Below are positions 23,215-31,179 of a stretch of DNA of 64,000 nt, one piece after another; the first letter of the stretch is position 1; every line of letters begins with the position of its first letter. A program made the translations under genes and the position numbers. The notes beneath the pieces are model-generated. The model was not told where the DNA came from. It worked only from the letters and a program-made list of their open reading frames with translations, and did no database searches. This stretch comes from CAZGBT01 sp964524025 (GTDB lineage: Archaea > Aenigmatarchaeota > Aenigmatarchaeia > CG10238-14 > EX4484-224). The stretch is from positions 1 through 64,000 of the forward strand of contig CAZGBT010000002.1 of the NCBI GenBank assembly GCA_964524025.1, written 5' to 3'.

Positions 23215-25083
23215 CTAAATTGCTCCAACAAATTTAGGTCTTTTACTTAACAATACAGGCAAAGAAAGCTTAATAAAGGGGAATCCATCGGTTTTTTCTC
23301 TTATAAATCTAATTAAATCTTCCAATTTCATCTTAACTAGTTTACCTTCTTTTCTTATTCTGACATTAAATACTCCACTTTCAACTTCTTTTTTACCTAC
23401 AACTATTATAAATGGTACCCATTCCATTTCGGCCTCTCTAATTTTTTTCTCGACAGTCAAATCTCTATCATCTACATCAACTCTTATCCTATTTTTTATT
23501 AATTTTTCGGCAATCTCCAATGCAAAATCAACAAATTCTTTGCTAACTGTACATAACCTTACTTGGATAGGGGAGAGCCATAAAGGAAATGTAGCATGTT
23601 CAGGCGATTTCATGTATTCCTTCTCAAGAATAGCATAAATACATCTTTCTAAAGCACCAGAAGGGGAACAATGCAGAATTAGAGGATTCTTCTTTTTACC
23701 ATCTTCGTCAACATAAAAAATACGGAATCTCTTTGAATTTTCATGGTCTATTTGAACTGTAGAAAGCGCGCTTGCCTTGTTCAAAGCGTCTACGAAATTA
23801 AATTCAAATTTTGGGTCAAAATAGGCGTACCTAAAATTCCACATTTCTATTAAAACTGGTTTTCCAAAATCTTTTACAAGGTTTATTATGAATTCCTTAT
23901 TCTCCTTCCAAAAATCTTTAGTAAACCTAATAGCAGTCTCGTAATTTTCTTCTGTTAATCCTAGGTCTTTTAAGCATTCCTTGCAAAAGTTAAATTGCTT
24001 TCTAAACTCTTCTTTAGCTTGTTCTAAATCTTTACACAAGGTGTGCATGTCTGGCATAGTAAACGCCCTTAACCTTCTAAGACCAGTTAATTCACCTCTT
24101 TTTTCCAATCTAAAAGCATATCTTGTTAACTCAAACATCCTTAAAGGTAAATGTTTGTAGGAAATTATCATATCCGATTTCATCATGAATTGTCCAAAAC
24201 ATGCACTAAATCTTAAGAAAAATTTTCTCTTAGCAGACTCGACTATATACTGTCTCGCTGGAAACCTTTCTAGATAACTTTCCAAGGCAGGATGAGCAAA
24301 ATCGTACATAACTGGAGTTTCTACCTCCATAGCACCAAATTTTATGGTTTTTTCTGTTATCCACCTCTCTAGCAAGTTTTTAATTAATCTGCCTTTTGGA
24401 TACCATCTCAAATTTCCTGGATCACTTCCTTTCTCATAATCTGCAATTTCTAATTTTCTCATAAGCCTTACATGAGGCGGTTCTTTTTCTACTTTCCTTA
24501 TCTTTTTCATCTCATAAAGGGCGAATTTCTCTAGATTTTCATAATTCGAGAAATCAAAACCAACAATCTTATTCCCTTCTAATTTAATTGGAAAGAGCTT
24601 TCCTTCTGGAGTAAGTATAAACCATTCCGACTTAACTTTTTCCTCCTCCTCTAGTGCTTTTGGTCTTATCAACTTTTTTCCCTCAAAACTTTTAAATTGC
24701 TCCGCTAGAGGATGTCCTTTAAGTTTTAACGAAAATTTTTTTATCCAACCAAAAGGAGCTTTCTCTACCTTTAATCTTTGACTTAATCTCTCATTAAGCA
24801 AATTTATGAGGTTAAGAGCTTTTTTTGGTGAAGCTAATTCGTTGCTTAGATGTGCGTAAGGGTATATTAATAATTTATCGCATCCAACTTCTTCGCAGAC
24901 TTTTGTTATTTCTAATGAAACGCTATCAACCACCTCTTCCGAATCTCTTTCTTCTACACAGACAAAGGCTACTACCAAATCCTTTAAGATTCTTTTCCTT
25001 TCTTTAAATTCTTCAGCAATCTCTACTTCTTTCTTTACTATTTCATAAGAAAACTCATCGCAGTGTAAAAGCAATACTTTCAT
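23215..25083 (-). CDS. thrS: Threonyl-tRNA synthetase, archaeal type with DTD-like editing domain
   Basis: A 622-aa class II synthetase. Residues 1-145 form the archaeal N-terminal editing domain related to D-aminoacyl-tRNA deacylase (MKVLLLHCDEFSYE..., LIYPYAHLS), which removes mischarged serine. The class II core follows, with motif 1 around the FGAMEVETPVMYDFAHP region, motif 2 in FELTRYAFRLEKRGELTGLRRLRAFTMPD, Cys/His zinc ligands (SACFGQFMM, DMHTL), and motif 3 LHCSPSGALERCIYAILE. The anticodon-binding domain is at the C-terminus. Length fits archaeal enzymes. Confidence 0.95.
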   Translation of the reverse strand: MKVLLLHCDEFSYEIVKKEVEIAEEFKERKRILKDLVVAFVCVEERDSEEVVDSVSLEITKVCEEVGCDKLLIYPYAHLSNELASPKKALNLINLLNERLSQRLKVEKAPFGWIKKFSLKLKGHPLAEQFKSFEGKKLIRPKALEEEEKVKSEWFILTPEGKLFPIKLEGNKIVGFDFSNYENLEKFALYEMKKIRKVEKEPPHVRLMRKLEIADYEKGSDPGNLRWYPKGRLIKNLLERWITEKTIKFGAMEVETPVMYDFAHPALESYLERFPARQYIVESAKRKFFLRFSACFGQFMMKSDMIISYKHLPLRMFELTRYAFRLEKRGELTGLRRLRAFTMPDMHTLCKDLEQAKEEFRKQFNFCKECLKDLGLTEENYETAIRFTKDFWKENKEFIINLVKDFGKPVLIEMWNFRYAYFDPKFEFNFVDALNKASALSTVQIDHENSKRFRIFYVDEDGKKKNPLILHCSPSGALERCIYAILEKEYMKSPEHATFPLWLSPIQVRLCTVSKEFVDFALEIAEKLIKNRIRVDVDDRDLTVEKKIREAEMEWVPFIIVVGKKEVESGVFNVRIRKEGKLVKMKLEDLIRFIREKTDGFPFIKLSLPVLLSKRPKFVGAI

Positions 25084-25108
25084 GAATAATAAACTTTAAA
25101 AGCTAGTT

Positions 25109-26020
25109 TTAAACTTTATTGCTCAACAAAAAATTTCTAACTTCATCTATAGTTGGCAAAGCACTCATAGCACCATATTTTGTTATTGAGATTGCTGCAC
25201 AAGCATTAGCGAACCTAAGTAATTCGTCTTCTTTAAAACCCATTAGCTTCCCTACTATCAAGCCTGCTGCAAAAGCATCTCCAGCTCCAGTTGTATCTAC
25301 AACTTTAACCTTAAAAGCAGGCTGTTCTATAAGATTTCCTTTGAAGAGTAAAGAACCTTTTTCTCCTCTAGTTACAGCAATCAGCTTCAAACGAAAAGCG
25401 GAACAAATTTCATCTAACAATTCATTTAGGTCTTTAGTCTTTAATCCTAAAATTTCTCCTATGTATTCCAATTCAGAAACAGATGGTAATAAAATGTGGA
25501 CGTATTCTAAAGCATCTAGCAAATAATTGTTAAATGTGCTCTTCCATAAATCTTCTCTAAAGTTTGGATCGAAAGAGACTTCTAAAGAATTTTTCTTAGC
25601 TAATTCTAAAGCATAAAACAAAGTTTCTCTAACCGGAACGTCTGTTAACGAAAGCGAACCAAAATGGAAAATCTTATTTTTCTTAAACAGTTCTTCTTGG
25701 ATTTGGTCTTCAAGTATAAATTTGTCTGCTCCTCTGTAAAAGAAAAAGCTTGGTTTGCCTCCTACTAAAGTAACAAAAGCTAAAGTAGTTCTAGCAAAAT
25801 TCTCTATTCTTACGCAACTTATATCGACTTTTTCCTCAACCATCTTCTGAAGAAGCATCTTGCCGAAATAATCGTTACCAACCGTTGCTATCAAATAAAC
25901 TTTCTTACCTAATCTTGAGCAACCTACTGCAAAATTTGCCGGAGCACCCCCTGGAAATGGATGAAACCCATCTCCAATTTTTATCATATCTACAAGGAGT
26001 TCTCCAAAGCTAATTATCAT
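25109..26020 (-). CDS. PfkB-family carbohydrate kinase
   Basis: A 303-aa sugar kinase. The N-terminal PfkB pattern is FPGGAPANFAVGCSRLG, and the second signature DTTGAGDAFAAGLIVG carries the catalytic Asp and anion hole (residues about 241-257). Substrate could be fructose, ribose or a related sugar, and motif reading cannot separate these. It follows a HAD-phosphatase gene by 9 bp on the same strand, suggesting co-expression and linked sugar-phosphate metabolism. Confidence 0.88.
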   Translation of the reverse strand: MIISFGELLVDMIKIGDGFHPFPGGAPANFAVGCSRLGKKVYLIATVGNDYFGKMLLQKMVEEKVDISCVRIENFARTTLAFVTLVGGKPSFFFYRGADKFILEDQIQEELFKKNKIFHFGSLSLTDVPVRETLFYALELAKKNSLEVSFDPNFREDLWKSTFNNYLLDALEYVHILLPSVSELEYIGEILGLKTKDLNELLDEICSAFRLKLIAVTRGEKGSLLFKGNLIEQPAFKVKVVDTTGAGDAFAAGLIVGKLMGFKEDELLRFANACAAISITKYGAMSALPTIDEVRNFLLSNKV

Positions 26021-26029
26021 ATTTCAACT

Positions 26030-26908
26030 TCAAAAATAGCTTTTTATAAGTTGGTAAACTTTTCTTCCAGCTACTGAATATGGTCTAAAACTTCCCATTT
26101 CCATTTCTTCTTGATTATCGTAAATTGTCTTATGAAGATAAGGCAAGGGAAAACCAGCAAATATCGCATACATATCTATAGCTGCACCAACCCCCCAAAA
26201 ATCTTCACCCATATAGTTTATATCCCCTTTAATTCTATTACCCATGCCAATTGTAAATCCTCCTCTCTCCTTTACAGCCTTAAATAGTTCCTCATCTGTC
26301 ACACCATCTCCTACAGCTATAAGCAAAGGATAACCGTTGTTTAACTCATGTAATAAGTTATTCGGTTTGTTGGCCTGTCCGTTCGGTTTGATTATACTAA
26401 CGTAACGACCTCTCTCGTCTGTTAGAATTTCAGTTCCAATAACTACTATGTTATCACAATTTGGAAAACATCGCCTTACTATTGGTTGTAGTAGATCTTT
26501 AATTCCTGCTGATGAAATTACAGGTTTTCCGTACAGGCTAATAGTTTCTACCACTTCTTTAGCCCCTTTTCTTAGAATTTCAGAACCTTCACGTTCTAAT
26601 TTTTTTAAATTTTCCATACCAATTTTTACCACACGTTCCTTGTAAGCTCCTTTCTCGATCAACATAATTGCTAATTCATCACCTGAACTATAACTACCAT
26701 TCGTATAGTAGGGATCAAAGGCAAAGGGTTGCTGACGCATGTCCATGACTCTCCTTTCAAATTCTTCCTTACTTAGACCCAAAACATCTTCGCTTAGAAA
26801 ATCCCTTCCCAAATCAAACTTGCTCATACACCCGTCCCAATCAAATAGAGCCAGAATAGTAGGTTTTTGGGCCACAGAAGTTTTATAGGAGATATTATTT
26901 TGTAACAT
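26030..26908 (-). CDS. HAD-superfamily phosphatase
   Basis: A 292-aa HAD hydrolase. Motif I is LALFDWDGCMS (nucleophile Asp and acid/base Asp), motif II is the VISSAG region, motif III is a Lys near KPNGQANK, and motif IV is VGDGVTDEELF. A helical cap lies between motifs I and II (residues about 40-125). It resembles the phosphoserine-phosphatase-like subgroup. It probably dephosphorylates a small metabolite and is coupled to the downstream PfkB kinase gene (9-bp gap). The start is ATG 26908. Confidence 0.8.
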   Translation of the reverse strand: MLQNNISYKTSVAQKPTILALFDWDGCMSKFDLGRDFLSEDVLGLSKEEFERRVMDMRQQPFAFDPYYTNGSYSSGDELAIMLIEKGAYKERVVKIGMENLKKLEREGSEILRKGAKEVVETISLYGKPVISSAGIKDLLQPIVRRCFPNCDNIVVIGTEILTDERGRYVSIIKPNGQANKPNNLLHELNNGYPLLIAVGDGVTDEELFKAVKERGGFTIGMGNRIKGDINYMGEDFWGVGAAIDMYAIFAGFPLPYLHKTIYDNQEEMEMGSFRPYSVAGRKVYQLIKSYF

Positions 26909-26953
26909 TAAGTATTACTTTGTATTACTTTACTTAAAAATTTTTCTTACTAC

Positions 26954-27730
26954 TTATTCGAGATGAAACCATTCGCCAGTAAAAGTAAATGCATAAACCC
27001 TACCGCTTCGAATTAACCTTGGCAAAACATCCTTCTCTATCCAACCTTTTTCTGGAAAGAATTTTAAAGCTTCTGGTTCGAATAAAAAGACACCTGCACT
27101 TACATAAAAACTTCTCGTCTCTTTTGCGGGACTTGTAAAACCTACTACCTTATTACCTAAAATTTTGATAAAGTCTTTTGACTTTTCTAAATGGGTTGTT
27201 GCTATGGCAATAGTCGCTAGAGATCTGTTAGATCTATGGAAATTTATCATCTCCTTTAGATCAAAATCAAAAAATTCATCACCATAAATAACAAAAAATG
27301 TAGAATCTAGCTTATTCGCAATCTTCTTTATTACTCCAGCTGTTCCAAGTGGTTCCTTTTCACGAATATAAGAAATGCTTAAGCCTAGCTCTGAGCCGTC
27401 TCCAACAAGTTTAAATACCTGATCTGTTATAGGGCCTCCAGCGATCGTTATCTGCGAAACGTTTGCCTTTTTAAGCTTTTCCAAGATCCAGAGAATAAGT
27501 GGTTTGCCTTTTACTTTATAAAGCGGTTTGTAAGTATCCTTATAAAGCAACTTTTCTTTCTTTCCTCCTGCAAGTATAATAGCTTTGGATACTTTTTCTA
27601 GTTTTAAAGCCTCTCTAAGCAAAAATTCTACAACTTGCGATCTATTCCTAAACTTTATTCCATCTATTAAACTATCGACTTTTCTTAGAAGATCTTTTTC
27701 AATAGTAAGTGAAATTCTTTTTTTCCTCAT
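26954..27730 (-). CDS. Ribbon-helix-helix / sugar nucleotidyltransferase fusion
   Basis: 258 aa. Residues 1-48 match a CopG/MetJ-type ribbon-helix-helix (KRISLTIEKDLLRKVDSLIDG.KFRNRSQVVEFLLREAL). A nucleotidyltransferase fold starts directly afterwards: KAIILAGGKKEKL, then KPLYKVKGKPLILWIL, VIYGDEFFDFDL and AGVFLFEPEAL. This is the GlmU/RmlA/ManC-type NDP-sugar pyrophosphorylase core, although the GxGxRL loop is altered to GGKKEKLLYKDTYKP. The protein ends at GEWFHLE, slightly short of the usual C-terminus. The fusion suggests a regulator that binds sugar phosphates, or an enzyme that controls its own gene. Confidence 0.75.
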   Translation of the reverse strand: MRKKRISLTIEKDLLRKVDSLIDGIKFRNRSQVVEFLLREALKLEKVSKAIILAGGKKEKLLYKDTYKPLYKVKGKPLILWILEKLKKANVSQITIAGGPITDQVFKLVGDGSELGLSISYIREKEPLGTAGVIKKIANKLDSTFFVIYGDEFFDFDLKEMINFHRSNRSLATIAIATTHLEKSKDFIKILGNKVVGFTSPAKETRSFYVSAGVFLFEPEALKFFPEKGWIEKDVLPRLIRSGRVYAFTFTGEWFHLE

Positions 27731-27770
27731 CAGTTGAAAATTATGTAAGAAAAATTTAAATTAAGCCCTT

Positions 27771-28496
27771 TTAGTCTGACCAAAAAGTTAAAACCATAGA
27801 TGCTATCTGTTCAAAAACATCTCCATAATATGCCTGCATTAGCAATAAAATCAATGGATGTTGTATTAAATAAATTAAAAGAGATTTCCTCCCTAGGAGA
27901 GTTATTGGTCTTAAAATTTTTGGAATTTTAAGGTCGAGATTTAGAGAATTACCTATTGCGATTCCTATTAACATAAACCCAAACCAGGGAAGAAGAGGAT
28001 AATAGTCAAGCATGCAAATTTTGGGTTTAAAGCCTAACCAGAATGCGTATTTGTTAGCAACACCAACATTTTGGATTGTTATACCCGTTAAAATTAGTGC
28101 AAAACCAGCAAGTAACGAAAGAACTCTGAATGCTGAAAAGAAACTCCCTAAAATAACCGCAATCCCGAAGAAGTGAAGTATCCCAAACCTTACATAACAT
28201 CGAGTTGGAAGTGTTATAATGGTTATTAGCAACCCTAGACAAAAGAATTTAATACCTCTCTTTACGCTCGCGACAAGCAATCTTTTGCCATATTTCCTCC
28301 TAGCCAATGTAAGCGAAATCCCAGAAATAAAGATAAACATTCCACCTATAAACCTTGGAAAGAAATACCAAAATAGAGAATTCAAGCTTATCTTATTAAA
28401 GTAACTAAGGTCGAAAAATACATGATAGATTAACATAAGGATAACAGCTACTCCCCTAAGGAAGTCAACAAATTCTAATCTCTTCCAAGCAGTCAT
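27771..28496 (-). CDS. DUF1624/HGSNAT-like membrane acyltransferase
   Basis: A 241-aa polytopic membrane protein with about seven spans. It starts KRLEFVDFLRGVAVILMLIYHVFFDLSYF (the conserved DxxRG...M...H signature of DUF1624 and heparan-alpha-glucosaminide acetyltransferases), then FIFISGISLTLARRKYG, GILHFFGIAVILG and LLPWFGFMLIGIAIG. It presumably transfers acyl groups across the membrane, perhaps onto surface glycans. No partner gene is evident. The gene starts at ATG 28496. Confidence 0.8.
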   Translation of the reverse strand: MTAWKRLEFVDFLRGVAVILMLIYHVFFDLSYFNKISLNSLFWYFFPRFIGGMFIFISGISLTLARRKYGKRLLVASVKRGIKFFCLGLLITIITLPTRCYVRFGILHFFGIAVILGSFFSAFRVLSLLAGFALILTGITIQNVGVANKYAFWLGFKPKICMLDYYPLLPWFGFMLIGIAIGNSLNLDLKIPKILRPITLLGRKSLLIYLIQHPLILLLMQAYYGDVFEQIASMVLTFWSD

Positions 28497-28531
28497 ATTA
28501 ATTACCTACATGTTAATAATCAAGAAAAGAA

Positions 28532-29236
28532 CTAAAACGCATTCCATTTCAATTTAAGTATCAACTTTAATTTCCCGTCAGTAAGAATTGTCATTCCTGC
28601 GATTTTTAATCCACTAGCATATGGAGGCCAAAGATGTGTATCGAGAGTTTTCAAAATTACCATTCTCTCGCCAATTCTACGGTAAGAATAAAACCATAAA
28701 TCTGGCCAGAAAATATCCAAGTTATTATAAACTCCTGGATTTATCATGGAATAATCAAACTTTTTATCTTTTAAACTTTCAGTAAATACATTAACCCTAT
28801 AAAGCTTACCATCCTTATATACGTCATTAAAAACTGTATGAAGGTTTCCAGTCACGTAAGCCGATTGTAAAAGATGAACATCCCCTAATTCTGCTTCAAA
28901 ACCTAGTATAAAAAATAGTACACCTTGATATCTGCAACACCCAGCTTTGTGTTTTAAGGCAAAACTTAAGGGGTGTTTTTCCATAACGATACTCTCCATC
29001 AATCTTTTTCTCTCCACATCCAAGCATGTAAACATGCCTTCATAAGCGTTTTCCATCGCATCTATGCAAAGCTGTTTAATGCTTTTTAATTTTTCTGAAA
29101 ATGGTAAATTTCTACATCGCTGCGCTTTTTCTACTAGCTCATTTAGCTCTTCTGATTCGTCAACTAATACATCAAACGGCTCTATTCCGATGTATGTAGA
29201 AAGTTTTTCTATTCTTCTTGGCTTTAACCTTAGCAT
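28532..29236 (-). CDS. Transglutaminase-like cysteine-hydrolase fold protein
   Basis: 234 aa. A Cys pair in HKAGCCRYQGVLFFILGFEA (C100/C101) followed by His in NLHTVFNDVYKDGKLYRVNV (H133) follows the order Cys-His-Asp of transglutaminase-like folds. The usual final Asp (WY.iDp) is replaced here by Asn in RVNV. No signal peptide is present. It is 9 bp downstream of the TraB-like gene on the same strand, so the two are probably co-transcribed. Substrate unknown, and the family call is inference from motif order. Confidence 0.5.
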   Translation of the reverse strand: MLRLKPRRIEKLSTYIGIEPFDVLVDESEELNELVEKAQRCRNLPFSEKLKSIKQLCIDAMENAYEGMFTCLDVERKRLMESIVMEKHPLSFALKHKAGCCRYQGVLFFILGFEAELGDVHLLQSAYVTGNLHTVFNDVYKDGKLYRVNVFTESLKDKKFDYSMINPGVYNNLDIFWPDLWFYSYRRIGERMVILKTLDTHLWPPYASGLKIAGMTILTDGKLKLILKLKWNAF

Positions 29237-29245
29237 GCTTAACTG

Positions 29246-29860
29246 CTAAATTATCGGTTTTAACTCCCCAACATATAAAAGCTCACTATTTGTTAAAAGA
29301 TAAACTCCTATAGGTTCGTCCACTGGATACTCCAGACTGAATCCTGCAGGTCTTCTTTTCTTGGCATATTCCTGTAATCGATAAAAGAGTATATTTGGGT
29401 GCGTAAGGTAGAAAGAAATACCATATAGGTGGTCTATACCAACAACAGCTAGAAGCCTTTCTCTTCTTTTCGCTAAAAACCATAAATTTCTTGCCATCCA
29501 GCAATCTCTAAAATCAAGGGTTGCATATTTAATACCGAGAACAGTATCCATATCCCACTCATCTTCTAGCAGACCTTCCAGCATAGCAGGTCCTATTTTA
29601 TAAACTACTCTAATACCAATTTCAAACAGTTGTTGGATTCCCATTCCCGTAAAATCTTTTAGAGTTTTTTCATCTACCCCATATTCTCTACTACGATCCA
29701 TTCTCCCTTCCACAGCAAGCTCATGAGTTTTGTATTTTCGTAAGGTTTTCTCTATACTGATAGTTCCATCGTGGTAGGTTCCTATAAGAACTATCTGGGT
29801 TATCCCCACTGTCAACTCTTTCACATATTTTTCCTCCGCCATCTCTCTTTTTTCATACAT
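29246..29860 (-). CDS. TraB/PrgY-like family protein
   Basis: 204 aa. The N-terminal motif IVLIGTYHDGTISIE (G-T-x-H), then HELAVEGRMDRSREYG (E...E..R), and the C-terminal VVGIDHLYGI match the three conserved blocks of the TraB/PrgY (Tiki-like) putative metallopeptidase family. Members usually carry these His/Glu residues as the metal site. There is no C-terminal membrane domain here, unlike many TraB proteins. It is in an apparent operon with the transglutaminase-like gene. Confidence 0.65.
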   Translation of the reverse strand: MYEKREMAEEKYVKELTVGITQIVLIGTYHDGTISIEKTLRKYKTHELAVEGRMDRSREYGVDEKTLKDFTGMGIQQLFEIGIRVVYKIGPAMLEGLLEDEWDMDTVLGIKYATLDFRDCWMARNLWFLAKRRERLLAVVGIDHLYGISFYLTHPNILFYRLQEYAKKRRPAGFSLEYPVDEPIGVYLLTNSELLYVGELKPII

Positions 29861-29984
29861 ATTAGTTTTTGATTATAGCTTAAAAAATTATCACTAAGCA
29901 GTAAATAATTCATACGATAAGTAGTGAAAACACAAGCCTAACTTGTAAAATAAAATATTTAATAAAAAATATATTTTTTAGTAA

Positions 29985-30355
29985 ACTTTAAATACTTTAT
30001 TTTCCATATTTAACTATGCTAAAATTGTTAAAAGAAACGGAAATGAAAAATATCTACAAAAACTTAAATTTCTATATTCAAACTTCTGGAAAAGGTATAT
30101 AGACTTATTTATAAGAGAAAATTCTCTTCACTACGAGTGGAGTAGTGTTGTTGTAATAAAGAAATCGCATAAATTTAGCGTAAGATTCCTTAAACCAAAA
30201 AGGAACATAAGGGGGGGTTAAGGTATTGGACTAGGAGGATTTATCAATACATGAGCTTAGCTACAATAAGAAAATTAATTGAATTTGGAGAAAATCTAAA
30301 AATTGAGAATTTTTGGGAAATTCCTTCAAACTTTTTCTTGCTTAGAAATACCTAG
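29985..30355 (+). pseudogene. Frameshifted gene with a G7 tract, unknown family
   Basis: The frame opening at 29985 encodes YAKIVKRNGNEKYLQKLKFL, then IRENSLHYEW, VVVIKKSHKFSVRFLKPKRN, and stops just after seven consecutive G (30211-30217). With one more G the frame would continue as GLRYWTRRIYQYMSLATIRK to a TAG at 30353-30355. No start codon is in frame; ATG 30016 is in another frame. Together these give one coherent basic protein of about 120 aa with at least two lesions. It fills the longest gene-poor interval here (29861-30407). The remainder is AT-rich with no other feature seen. Confidence 0.6.
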
Positions 30356-30407
30356 ACAGGTAATTACCAACAAATGTGACGAAAAATTAAGTTCTTATAG
30401 AATCTTC

Positions 30408-31019
30408 TTACCACTTGGTTCCCGCTATTTTTCTAAATAATTCTGCTATTTCTTCACTTAGATACTCAAGGATTGAAAATATTCCTTTTTCAGTGATTTT
30501 TTTAGTTTTGGAGGATGCTAAAACAACTAGTTGATTTGGAAATACTTCTAATTCCTCATGTAGCACATTGAAATTCCATTTCCTTACATAAGGTATTTTA
30601 ATAGAACCACTCCTGTTACATATTAGAACCATAGCTGAATTGCAACCTTTTCTTATAGCAAAGTCTCTAGCTTTGTATAGCTCTTTAATTTTTTCTCGTT
30701 CATATTTTTTCACTACAGATGCGTACACATCCAGACCATCTTTAAATATATCATATCTAATCTTCTTCGGCAACGTGAAGTATTTTACTGCTTGTCTAAA
30801 CACTTTTTTACCTTTTGGAGAAAGCTCACTTCCTTTTCGTGTAGTAACCACAAGCTTTTTGTTAGAAAGTATTCTAAGAATGCTTCGGATGCTTCCCTCA
30901 CCTACTTCAGCTAGTTTAGATAACTTTTGCCTTGCGATTTTACCTTTCTTACCTATTAAAAAGAAAATCCTAAGTATATCATACCTATCAAATTTTTTTA
31001 AGGTCTTAACTTTCTTCAT
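30408..31019 (-). CDS. Winged-helix transcriptional regulator (DUF4443-like)
   Basis: 203 aa. The N-terminal winged helix spans residues about 12-72 (RYDILRIFFLIGKKGKIARQKLSKLAEVGEGSIRSILRILSNKKLVVTTRKGSELSPKGKKVF). The C-terminal domain, residues about 85-200, includes RDFAIRKGCNSAMVLICNRSG and FPNQLVVLASS, in the style of archaeal DUF4443-like ligand-binding domains. It is divergently oriented from nrdD, whose promoter carries a strong palindrome, so it is a natural candidate regulator of nrdDG. Confidence 0.7.
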   Translation of the reverse strand: MKKVKTLKKFDRYDILRIFFLIGKKGKIARQKLSKLAEVGEGSIRSILRILSNKKLVVTTRKGSELSPKGKKVFRQAVKYFTLPKKIRYDIFKDGLDVYASVVKKYEREKIKELYKARDFAIRKGCNSAMVLICNRSGSIKIPYVRKWNFNVLHEELEVFPNQLVVLASSKTKKITEKGIFSILEYLSEEIAELFRKIAGTKW

Positions 31020-31130
31020 ATTTTTTAATTTACTACTTTTTTTACTTTAGCAGAAGAGTTAAAAAGCAAAATATTGGTAAGATAAGACTTGGAGGCACTA
31101 AGGTCATAGCTTATTAGAAAATCGAACATA

Positions 31131-31147
31131 TTGGATACGGTATCCAA
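31131..31147 (+). promoter_or_regulatory. Palindromic operator upstream of nrdD
   Basis: TTGGATAC-G-GTATCCAA is a perfect 8-bp inverted repeat with a single central base. It lies 4 bp before the TATA-like cttttaaatg (31151-31160), with nrdD starting at ATG 31180. Position directly upstream of box A fits an activator or TFB-recruiting regulator. It differs from the bacterial NrdR box. The divergent winged-helix gene (30408-31019) is the nearest regulator. Confidence 0.65.
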
Positions 31148-31150
31148 ATA

Positions 31151-31160
31151 CTTTTAAATG
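31151..31160 (+). promoter_or_regulatory. TATA box of nrdDG
   Basis: cttttaaatg sits about 25 bp before ATG 31180, predicting a leaderless or nearly leaderless nrdD transcript. Confidence 0.55.
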
Positions 31161-31179
31161 AGAAGATATAAACTGTCTT

